Shown here one piece after another: positions 55,083 to 64,000 of a DNA stretch of 64,000 nt. The notes under the pieces are model-generated. The model was given only the letters and a program-made list of their open reading frames with translations. It did not search any database and was not told the origin of the DNA. Every line of letters starts with the position of its first letter. The stretch's first letter is position 1. The position numbers were made by a program, and so were the translations under genes. The DNA is from Spizellomyces punctatus DAOM BR117 (lineage: Eukaryota > Chytridiomycota > Chytridiomycetes > Spizellomycetales > Spizellomycetaceae): contig NW_015971542.1 in the NCBI RefSeq assembly GCF_000182565.1, forward strand, positions 1,075,736-1,139,735, in the 5' to 3' direction.

Positions 55083-56676
55083 TTATGAATTGTTCTCATC
55101 GTCGTCGCTCCCGTAGCCAGCGGAGGCGAGTGCTGCTAGACCCTTAGCATCCTCCTTCCCATTCTTATCTACCACGGAGTCATCGGCGGCCGCCGCTTCT
55201 GACGCTGCTGCGCCCGTGCCACCACTTGTCGCACCCGTATCTGCCTGTCCCGCATGAGCATAATACCAGTTCCGGTATGCTTCTTCATCATATGTGCCAC
55301 TGTTACCCGTGCTCTGATAATACGCCTGCCAGTCATACCCTGTCTGATCCCCAACATATCGCCACGCGGTTCCGTCCCACTGCCATCCATTGTAGGTTCC
55401 ATCTGCACCAGCCCTGCCTTCACTGTCAAAGACAGTGTTACTAGCGTCCCTTAGGGCAGCGGAAATTGCACTTTCTTCTTCCACTTTTGCGGCTTTGGCG
55501 GGTGGGGCTTCTGCGTAATAGCCTTCGTAGTCTAGAATATTTCCTTGATCGCCAATCACGGGCAGTTTTTGCTGGAGCGCTTCGGATATGTACGCCTCCA
55601 CCTTCCGCTTTTTCTCCTCCTTGACGCGCGGATTCGGGTCTTCCGTGGCCCATCGGACATTTAGAATCTGCAATCATTGTCAGCCAACAGATCCACTTGC
55701 AGTACAGATTGTGCACGTACCTCATTACTGTCTAGCGACTGCCCGTACATCGCCTCTCTCGCAAACTCGGCATTCGATCTTCTCACGTAGCGTACAAAGG
55801 CCACAGATTTATGTGGCAAGATATTGACTATGAATATTCTGCAGTCAGCGTCTCGTGCAGTCAACAATATGCCTGCCGGCAAAGCGAATACGTACTATGC
55901 TCAATCTCTCCCCATTCGCTAAAGTGTCTTCTTACCACCTCCTAATAGTGGAAAAGGGCCTTCAGATATGTTATCCTCAACATCAAGCCAAGCGCTAGCA
56001 TACCTCCATTTCAGATTGAGGTGCCTTTATATTTCCAATATACAGTGTGCGGTTGTCCCGTTCAAATGACCCAACTTACATACGGTGTGCGTCAGTTTTC
56101 GGCCATAAGGTGGGCCTTTCGATATTTTGACATACCTCCACCCATATCATCTCGGTCCTCTCTGAACCGTTCCCTTCCAAATATATCATGCGCTTGAATC
56201 TCTCTGTCTTCCGGTAAAGGTATCCGGTGCCAGTACTGTTGCAAGACAATGCTGTATGATTATCCCGACAAGTTTCGCAGTTCATCGCAATCAGATACTC
56301 ACCGAACATGTATGTCCCTTCATACAGCAGCCTCGAGCAAAGTGAACACAGAACGATGAACCCGTTTGGGCCTTTGTGTATCCCATGTCCCTCGCGATTT
56401 TGCAACGGTGTTCGGCTTTCTCCAATCTGGGTCAAAACATGTGAGATGCTGAAGAGCGCAGCAACCACAACTTCTTCATAACATACGCATTTCGCTTTCG
56501 GCCCTCTCCTGTCCATCTATTGTACCAAATGTTGTACGTGCCTGCTTGGTCGGCAGCGACAGTCGCCTTCGCCGGGGCGGACACCTAAGCGCGACATTTC
56601 AAGACGCAAAGTTTAGATGCTGCTTCATCGAGAATGATGACTATCTGAATACCTGTTTGCGTGCTGGTCTGTCCAT
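55083..56676 (-). CDS. CWC2: Pre-mRNA splicing factor Cwc2
   Basis: Cwc2 contacts U6 snRNA and helps form the spliceosome active site. The start at 56676 (MDRPARKQ) joins over an intron (about 56588-56652) to VSAPAKATVAADQAGTYNIW and YNRWTGEGRKRN. The Torus/CCCH finger follows: KAEHRCKIARDMGYTKAQTG, SSFCVHFARGCCMKGHTC, then YWHRIPLPEDREIQAHDIFG and REDRDDMGG. The RRM part contains RIFIVNILPHKSVAFVRYVR, AEFAREAMYGQSLDSNE and ILNVRWATEDPNPRVKE, a phrase nearly unique to Cwc2. The C-terminus is G/A/Y-rich. The start lies only a few bases from the RTP1-like reading frame on the other strand. Confidence 0.92.
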
Positions 56677-56689
56677 AGAGAATGCGAGC

Positions 56690-59600
56690 GTTCGTGTACG
56701 CTGGACAGAAGAAAAGTGGGAATACAAGAGTAGATCGCCGGAGGAGCTCCTGTTCGACGTCCTTCCCTTGTTGCTATGGCATTCCGCACAGTCATCTGGT
56801 GGGATCTTTGGAGCTCACGTATTTGCTTGTGGAGTGACCATAGGAAATCCTCTATGGGTAGTATTGCAGAGCACCTTAGGATTGCTGCATACTTGGCTGG
56901 AGGTCAGCAACCTGGTAGGTAAAGTCTGCTTTTCTGATGGTCAGACTTGGTGTCATATGCTGCGTTTTATTTAGGCTCCACCGACAATCGTGATGCCGTG
57001 AGTGCTATTGAAGCCCGCTTGGAACGAGCAAAATTACCAGAAGAAACCACAGGCATATCACCAACCGACCTCAAGGCCCGCTTTGCTTTAGCCTGTCTTC
57101 AATGCCTAAAGCGCGTAAACGACGCTTTATTATCCACTTCAACCGATGGCTCTGACCTCGGAGCCAGAGATCAAAAGCTCCTGGATACACTTCTGCAGAT
57201 CACAATTTATTTGGGAATATATCCGTCACTGGAACCTAATGTAGGACTTCCTCTCTCACGACGCACACGTTTCCCTTTGTTGGATATTGAAGGTCTGCCT
57301 TCGCCTATTATCAAGATTATGTATTTATTAAACAGCTACTTAATGAGATCATTTTTCCGATCCTTCCTCCTTCTCTTTGGCTATTGTTCCTTTTTCATCT
57401 GCTCTTTATCAGGTGGAACAGAATCTGGTGTCAACCCACAATTCCTATTTTATGTCACCCGAGAATTGGCGTCGATAACTTGCCATGATCGCACCTTCCT
57501 AGCGACAACAATTGTGAACAGGTACCTTGCCGACTTGTATGCCGCGCAATTACAGTTGGCCTTTTCGCCCGAGATACCGGCTATGTCCATGATGTTTAGC
57601 GGCGATCAAGAGAGTCTGAAATCTGTAAATATGCGGGATTACTCCCGTCAGATGTTGGATGAGCTATTTGCAAGGTTGGAGTGCGGAGAATGATTAGATG
57701 ATCACAGCACGGGATTTCTTACATTTTGAGCGTTCAAGAGTCTCGTCGTTGTCGTCATTGGAAGCCTTCTTATCGCTTCTTCGGGCCAAACCACCACCTT
57801 GGTTCCGCGCACAATGCACCCGGCTTCTATCACAAGTCGTCCTTAGACCAACTGGTGTTCAGACGGTCTTTGAATGCTTCCTACCATCCACTCCAGTTGC
57901 TGGTACCGTGTTTGCGTTCTTATGCGGTGGACCACTTCTGGCTAATGCTTGAGCGGTAGGCGTCCTCGATACTGCACAACTGCAGCATGTCGCCCAGCTC
58001 ATTTCATCAGTGCCCAAGCAAGTAGCGTCCGTCGAGGTAGGCTGCTCCATGCACGTAGTCTTGTCCTCATGGCGACTGATCTTTGTGAAAAGGAATACTA
58101 TTCAATCATCTCCCCACAACTTCTGGACCTTGTTGAAAAAGTAGAGTCAACAAGACCCATATTTCGCGCGGCTATATACGTCACAGTTCAGATGATAAAC
58201 AAACACCCACATTTCGGGAAGCAATATCTGCTTAACCCGCTTATTGCGCCCTTACTACAATTCTATCGGTCAGATGTGTCGGATAGGAAGGAAACCCGTA
58301 GGTATGCCCACTGTTGTCTGTTTGCCTTAAAGGACTCGGCTTGCTAATCGGCAAGGGCAGCGAACAAAACGTAGATCTTCATGGCAGAGTCATTCTTGCT
58401 GATGAAGAGTCCGTTCAATGCGCAATAGATCACATTCGACAACTGCTCGTTGGAAATGAGATCAGTCACACGCTCATGAACGCCTTGATACCCGGTACGT
58501 GCCGGTTTCCTGTGAAACAGAAGAAGAAACCATCTCTAAATTTTGACCAAAACCTCAGTCATAGCACCACTCTACTACATTCACGACTTTGCGACTCAAA
58601 GCGGATCGAACGTGAAAGTTGCTGTCCATACGATTCTGCTCACATTTTTCCGAACAGCACATACCGATGACGCATCGTCTGCACTTTGGCGAACTTTAAT
58701 GGATGTTCCGCGCCAGGCAACCGCTGCTATTGCTGCTGGAGATGCGGGAGGTGTCATGTTGGTAGCAAATGAAGAGGGCAGGTGTGTGTCTTTGCACCTT
58801 TCAATATGTACAGGCGTCGCCTTCGATTGATAACAGTTATTATTTAACAAAAGAGTAACTGTCGATGTGGACCGATTGCAAGAGCTCCTGGATGAAATAA
58901 ACAATGAGGAGCTGATCGCCGAATTCTTTCTGAAACTACTGGAAGTCCGCGGAACACAGACTTCAGATGATCCTGACGACGAGTTTAAGTAGGAAGCCCG
59001 AGTTACCTTGAAGGCGATTTGCTTGTTCTGCTTATTCTGATACGCATCTTTGTCATGGAAAGTAAAATCTTCGCCACCGAACTTATCCTGGGTATCATGA
59101 GTCGCTTTGGTGAAGCTATATTGAAGAAACCACGGCAAATCATCATTTTTGCAAAGAACGCACTATTGAGCGGCGAAGAGGAAGTCGTATCAATGGGACT
59201 TGGCCTTTTAAGTGCTGTCTTAGGGAACGGTAGGCTAATTTCACTGCTGTAGCGGGTTGCATTGGTAACCTGTATCTCATACATCGGATGCAGAGGAGAC
59301 TGCCTTGGACCCAGAAACTCGTCCAGTGTTGGATGAGATCCTGATCATATTACAAGCGCACAGTTCCCACGACGCCGTCGAAATAAGAGAGATGGCTAAA
59401 GAAGTGCGAATCCAATTAATCACACGAACGTCTGCTTTTGGTTCTTTCGGTAATGCGTACAGTTCGTCAATAGTATCTTTTGTGACAATTGAGTTGACCA
59501 CAAGAAAAACGGTCAGACACGGAGGAACCAAAGAACAACTCTGCCAGTATTCTCCAAGACGCCCTGAAAGAACTTCAGGATGATCTCATTCCTGTTCGAG

Positions 59601-60479
59601 CGCATGGAATGCATCAGCTTCGCAGCCTTATCTTGGCGCATGATCCGATTGTAGAGGAACAAATCAGTACCATCACGTCCTTGTTTCTTGATCAGATTGC
59701 GGATGAGGATAGGTATATCTTAGTTACTGCTGCTTCAGACAACAAAATCGGTGACAACTTCTCGACCATTTTTTGGTAGCTTTATATACCTCAACGCTGT
59801 CAAAGGCCTGTCGGCGCTCACCGATGTGTATCCTCGCGCGACTCTCGCAAGTATCGCAGCTCGCTATCACCTATCTACTCTGAACCTCGACTACCGACTA
59901 CGAATAGGTGAGGCGCTATTGCAGACAATTCAACGATGCGGTGAAGTGTTTGGAAAGTATTGTGGGTATTTCAACGGGTGCAGCTGCTTGGGGGACAATC
60001 CAGTCAGATGCTCACGCAGTTCGTATCCGCAGCTCCAGAAATCCTTCCACCCATTCTTAGAGTCATGCACGACCCAGCAAAAGAACTTCGGGCCAGCGCA
60101 CTCTCTCTTTTAGCATGTGTTGCGGAGACAGCTCCGTTGGCTCTGCTACCTGTGCTATATCAGGTGATGGACTATGTGCGGAACCTGCTGGTTTTCGAGA
60201 AAGACGTGGAACCGAGAAGAGGTGTGTTGAACCGCGTGTGGTACCCTTGCCGGACTTGGCTTAACATTTTTGCTCGCCCAAGGTGCCATTGTAACCCTCC
60301 TGTCACTCATCCGGGGGCTGGGCGAGAACATTTTAGCCACGTTACCGCCCGACCTAGTGAAGGAGATTAGCAAACAGCTCAGGATCACAGAGTCGACTGA
60401 CGCAGACGAGCTAACAAGAGTTCATGCTCGGACTGCGCTGAATGATATAAGAGAGATTGTTAGGGGTGTGACTGGGTGA
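56690..60479 (+). CDS. RTP1/TANGO6-like HEAT-repeat protein
   Basis: In yeast, Rtp1 assists RNA polymerase II nuclear import and assembly; the metazoan relative is TANGO6. The protein is helical throughout, about 1,000 residues over many small exons. Recognisable parts are RSPEELLFDVLPLLLWHS, NLVGSTDNRDAVSAIEARLE, PTDLKARFALACLQCLKR and GGTESGVNPQFLFYVTRELA. The C-terminal block contains ALKELQDDLIPVRAHGMHQL, FIYLNAVKGLSALTDVYPRA, LDYRLRIGEALLQTIQRCGE, KELRASALSLLACVAETAPL and RVHARTALNDIREIVRGVTG, the RTP1_C1/C2 HEAT pattern. The first exon's start is not resolved: the frame is open from about 56546, but has no ATG in frame, so an upstream exon overlapping the Cwc2 5' end is likely. Confidence 0.82.
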
Positions 60480-60740
60480 TTCGCTTCGGGTAGCATCCTG
60501 ATTATGGATGACTGACGTTTAATCGCATTCCGACGTTATGTGCTCGTCAACATCATGTAATTGAATTCTTCACAACCTACACATTTGGAGCCTTAACCAA
60601 TCGGTCATTTTCTCAAACTATGGTACAGTAGAAACAAGCATATCTATAACTGATCTATCAACTCTATAACTGTAACAACAACTCCTCCTCGCACCGAGGA
60701 CAGGCATAATAGGTTCAATTTTGCAAACTATGGAAAACTT

Positions 60741-63031
60741 TTAAACCGCACTAAATTTTGCCACAAACGCCATAGGAATCCACCCAACCTCGGGTTTAAT
60801 TTCGGGTGGTGAGTCTGCTTGCGGCTGCTGCTGCTGCGGGGGTCCGCGGCGGAATCTGTCCGCAAAGCCTCTGGAGGATGATGGGCTTTCGACAGAGGGA
60901 CTCATAGGCTTGTCAGTCCCGTCCTTTTTTTTACGCTGCAATTTTGTGCCATATATCCAGGTTCCTTGGCGTTTGCGGACTTCGATGACGTCGCCCTAAA
61001 AGCAACACAATTGAGAATTGATGTGACCCACCAGAAACCTCGAGTCACGGATACCTTTGTTAAAGACATTTCCTTTGCGCTTCTCGCCGTAAAATCATGA
61101 ATTGCATACACAAGATCTGCCGCCTTCGTTGATGACATGACTCCTACTAAACTTTCGCTCGCTCCAACCACACTCCCCATTTGGCTTTCTGCATCTCCAT
61201 CCCCACCCGCCACATATACGGCTGGAGTACGAAGATTTCCCCCGTGACGACTCACTGGCACAGATGCAATTTGTGTGTTCTCGGCGGCGAAGATATCGGG
61301 ATACAATGACGACAAGGTAGAGGTGAGATTCTGTGAAGTTGTTGGCTCTATGACCGAGGATCGGACCGTGGCGATAGGTTTAGAGGTAGGAAATGCTACA
61401 CGACGCTTTTCTCTTTCGATTGTGCTGCTGCTGTTGTTGGATTTAATGATAGGCCTTGGCGGGAACTGTGATGAAGGAGTAGTAACTGTTGGCGATTGCT
61501 CCTTCGGGGATGGTGCGTCATTTTCATTTCCAAGTCGTGAAAATGCGGGGAGAGAAAGCTGTGGTGCACTGGAATTCGACGCGGCTTCCTCAGCCGCCGT
61601 GCCCGACGATGCAGGTTCCGTAGTATCATTTGCTGTAAGTGATGAATCCTGACGCTCAGGAGCTCCTATCGTTGCAGCTGCTACCGCCCCCGCCAGTTGT
61701 GCAACTGCCCGCCCAAAACTGGCCGATTTCATAGCTTCTTCATGATGTCTCTGGTCGGGGCCAATATTGCTATCTAAGGATCCACGCCGTGACACGCGAC
61801 GAGATGGTCCATCCGAAGTTTTAATTGAGTTGTTGCGTTTGCTCGCGCTGAACACTGTCTCCGTCAATATAGCATTGGCGTCAGATTTCTGGTCTTCCGA
61901 CAGCTCATCAGCACATCCTGCTGCACCGGCGACGCACTGCCCAAAGAGGATCGCGAGACTACGTAGCAATGTACTCCACTGTGCCTCCATGCTGCGTATG
62001 TTTCGTGCTTCTTCTCCGAGAATCACATTTTGGTTCACATATTTGAGATCTTGCAGCTCAGCGGTGTACTGGGCGAGATTTCTGACGGCTTGTTGAATTT
62101 GTTCAGGGTTGCGATTCCGTCGTTTTCGGGTGTCAGTTTCTGCCTTTTTGATTTTGTCCTGAATTTCTTTTCCCATATATGCCAATCGCTTTTCGTTTGC
62201 CTTTTCGGATATACCAATGAGTATTGATCAGCTCCTACATGTCAGCACAAACAACATGCACGAGACTTACCACAACTGTGTTGGCATGTTCTTCAATGCC
62301 CTTTTGCAGAGGGTCTTCCAGCTCTCTTTGAACACGATCACCCAGCTCTCTTATTCGTTTGGACATTGTCAAATGAAGTTCGCCACAGCGCTTTAAGCCA
62401 TCTATCATGCAGAAGAAGGGGAATTGGTCCGGCTGCCAAGCCCAAAAGTTTGGCATCAACTACGGATTTTACCTGGTTTTACACCGCCTCGTATTCTCTC
62501 TGCCTGTTTGACCGCTCGGCATCTGCTCAAGTCAATGACAGACTCTGACATATCCTGCATAACGCCGGCCAAAGTCCACAAGGCCATTTTGTATTTGCCA
62601 GCAACCTTTAGCACAGACTGAGATCTCGCAATAACATCCTTAATATCCTGGCGGGATATAGAGTCATTGGGTTGGCCGAGCATATTGCTATAGTCGTAAA
62701 CGGAGGAAGTCGAGGAAGAGAGGGACGACGAAGACGGAAACTTTGATAGCTCGGGTCTTTTGGGAGACTCTGGATGGAGCGTCCCCCGAGACCCAAACAA
62801 ATTGAACTGTGGACGTGGAATGGTGCTTGATTTGTTGGGGCTTTCAACACGTATCTTCACCTCAAACCTATGGGACTTGGCTGCGAAATGACGACCTCTT
62901 GGATGATGCCAACATGCCCTTGTAAAAAACTGAAACTTTGGCTGACGAAAGTGGGCTGGTTTGGGCTGACGGACCGCGCCGTGATTGATCACGTGTATTA
63001 GATTCCATCCATTCTCATATTTGGTTAACAT
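60741..63031 (-). CDS. BAR-like coiled-coil protein with C-terminal SH3 domain
   Basis: The N-terminus is Ser/Pro-rich (FPSSSSLSSSTSSVYDYSNM). A helical domain extends over several exons: ISRQDIKDVIARSQSVLKVA, YKMALWTLAGVMQDMSESVI, DGLKRCGELHLTMSKRIREL, QRELEDPLQKGIEEHANTVV, ANEKRLAYMGKEIQDKIKKA, EQIQQAVRNLAQYTAELQDL. It resembles a BAR/IMD-type membrane-bending helical bundle. A long disordered middle follows. The SH3 domain begins LVYAIHDFTARSAKEMSLTK plus GDVIEVRKRQGTWIYGTKLQ; then about 45 residues of Pro/Gln/Lys-rich insertion precede the last strands EVGWIPMAFV. The role is probably membrane-cytoskeleton linkage. The exact start (63031 or later) is not certain. Confidence 0.72.
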
Positions 63032-63213
63032 TTGAAACCTGTGCTGTTACACAAAGCTACTAAGCCCCTACGAGTGGGGTCGGTTGTGGGGACAACAAAT
63101 TTTCCAGGGTAATTAATCACGTGAACTATCCACGTGGTTCGGGATTTGTCATGCATCGGATCTCACTTTGATCACTGTGGAAGAACTTGGACCTTGTTCG
63201 CAAAGGGCACGGA

Positions 63214-64000
63214 ATGAACACGACGGAAAGGGCAGCTACTGAAGAAACGTCCACTGAGGGACGGGGGGACGTAGAGTCAGTAACACCCACGCAACCGGCA
63301 GCAAATGAGAACACCCCCCTGCTCTCCGGTGGCAGCAATGCGGTTGCTGATGGCGAAAGACCTCCGGTTGCAAAACCTGCACGCCTCTTGTACTTGGACC
63401 ACATCCGTGGTCTGCTCATGATCTTGCAGTCGATTGATCGTAAGTTAAAACAGATGGTCATGTTTGTTCTTTCCAGTGAGGAGCTGACAAGGGCATTGGT
63501 AGACTCTCGGCTTTTCTTGTCGCGCATCGACATTAAACACGAAGAATGGTGGGAGATGCCGGACTACCATGGATCTTTGTATCACTGGTTTGTGCGCTTC
63601 CTGACGGCCATCTGTGCACCAGGTATGTGTACCTGGTCGTCCAACGTCAAAGTTGATAAGCATTGATGGATTGACATGCGCACAGGGTTCATGATGACCA
63701 TGGGATCCAGCATCTTGCTATTCACAATGAGTCGCTATAAACTGGGTTGGCATTGGTCTGCCATCTTGAAACACTTTCTCACACGCGCGATTGTATTGAT
63801 CATTGTGAACTCGATTATGTATCCTTGTAAGTGACCAGTACACTGGTACGAACAAAGGGATGTTATTCTCATCTGTCGCTGCATTTCAATAGCGTGGATG
63901 CTGGTAACGACTGTGCTATTTGCCCTGGGATTCGACATGTTCCTTGGCTCTTGTGTTGTCGCATTCGAGTCTTTGACCTCAGAACGTCTTGCATCCTATT
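63214..64000 (+). CDS. HGSNAT-like (DUF1624) membrane protein, partial
   Basis: The start MNTTERAATEETSTEGRGDV (63214) opens a soluble acidic leader, then ARLLYLDHIRGLLMILQSID, the first helix of the heparan-alpha-glucosaminide N-acetyltransferase catalytic (DUF1624) family. Further on: DYHGSLYHWFVRFLTAICAP, GFMMTMGSSILLFTMSRYKL, GWHWSAILKHFLTRAIVLII and WMLVTTVLFALGFDMFLGSC. Multiple membrane helices and the HWFVRF...AP motif fit fungal members, whose substrate is unknown. The gene runs off the right edge. An intron is visible at about 63622-63685 and another at about 63830-63892. Confidence 0.78.

Overview
This window reads as a stretch of nuclear chromosome from an early-diverging zoosporic fungus, probably a chytrid. 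It is densely packed with spliced genes on both strands. Introns are short (about 40-100 bp) with GT-AG borders and CTAAC/CTGAC-like branch sites. The fungal setting is suggested by a fungal-type C2 protein family, a Vps27-style ESCRT-0 subunit and the short-intron architecture. A flagellate is suggested by the 3' end of what looks like the axonemal dynein regulatory complex subunit DRC1 at the left edge. No bacterial, viral or plasmid features were seen, and no CRISPR.

Layout, left to right. 1-226: DRC1 tail. 490-1545: GC-rich mosaic repeat. 1.8-4.5 kb: Vps27/HRS. 4.8-6.3 kb: peroxisomal hydratase-2/SCP2 enzyme ending in AKL. 6.7-8.1 kb: nitronate monooxygenase. 9.0-9.7 kb: p24 cargo receptor. 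10.1-11.1 kb: DUF599 membrane protein. 11.3-16.1 kb: a DNA polymerase delta-like catalytic subunit with degenerate exonuclease motifs and no CysB cysteines. 17.7-21.4 kb: rhodanese-USP deubiquitinase (USP8/Doa4 type). 21.8-23.3 kb: C2 protein. 23.5-24.2 kb: RanBP2-type zinc finger. 24.4-26.8 kb: SHANK-like ankyrin scaffold. 27.8-28.7 kb: decayed locus. 28.98-29.1 kb: U6 snRNA. 29.3-29.75 kb: microsatellites. 30.0-32.9 kb: SH3-WW-PH-RhoGAP. 33.4-34.3 kb: mitochondrial uL16 plus a decayed partial copy of its 3' end. 36.0 kb: small secreted cysteine-rich protein. 36.8-37.9 kb: proteasome beta-6. 38.2-39.4 kb: histidine acid phosphatase. 39.6-40.6 kb: RING/AT-hook protein. 40.9-41.9 kb: ATP synthase OSCP. 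42.1-43.2 kb: DNAJC17. 43.4-45.0 kb: Arp2. 45.4-47.1 kb: mitochondrial mL38. 47.2-50.9 kb: Rad17. 51.1-51.9 kb: MED10. 52.3-53.7 kb: two small hypotheticals. 53.8-54.9 kb: GPATCH11. 55.1-56.7 kb: Cwc2. 56.7-60.5 kb: RTP1/TANGO6. 60.7-63.0 kb: BAR-like/SH3 protein. 63.2 kb to the edge: HGSNAT-like membrane protein.

Most genes are housekeeping and are not organised as a pathway. Functional themes recur without being linked: endosomal ubiquitin sorting (Vps27, USP8-like), actin and Rho signalling (Arp2, RhoGAP, BAR-SH3, SHANK-like), splicing (U6, Cwc2, DNAJC17, GPATCH11) and DNA damage or replication (Rad17, the unusual polymerase). Several neighbours are divergent pairs sharing short promoters: OSCP/DNAJC17, Arp2/mL38, C2/RanBP2 zinc finger, p24/DUF599. 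Cwc2 and RTP1 start almost on top of each other.

The most notable item is the polymerase. All three polymerase catalytic motifs are intact in a continuous spliced reading frame, but Exo I and Exo II acidic residues are replaced and the Fe-S (CysB) ligands are gone. The second is a protein with the SHANK N-terminal domain plus ankyrin repeats in a fungus-like genome. All calls come from reading the sequence by eye; splice sites are inferred, and no database search was possible.
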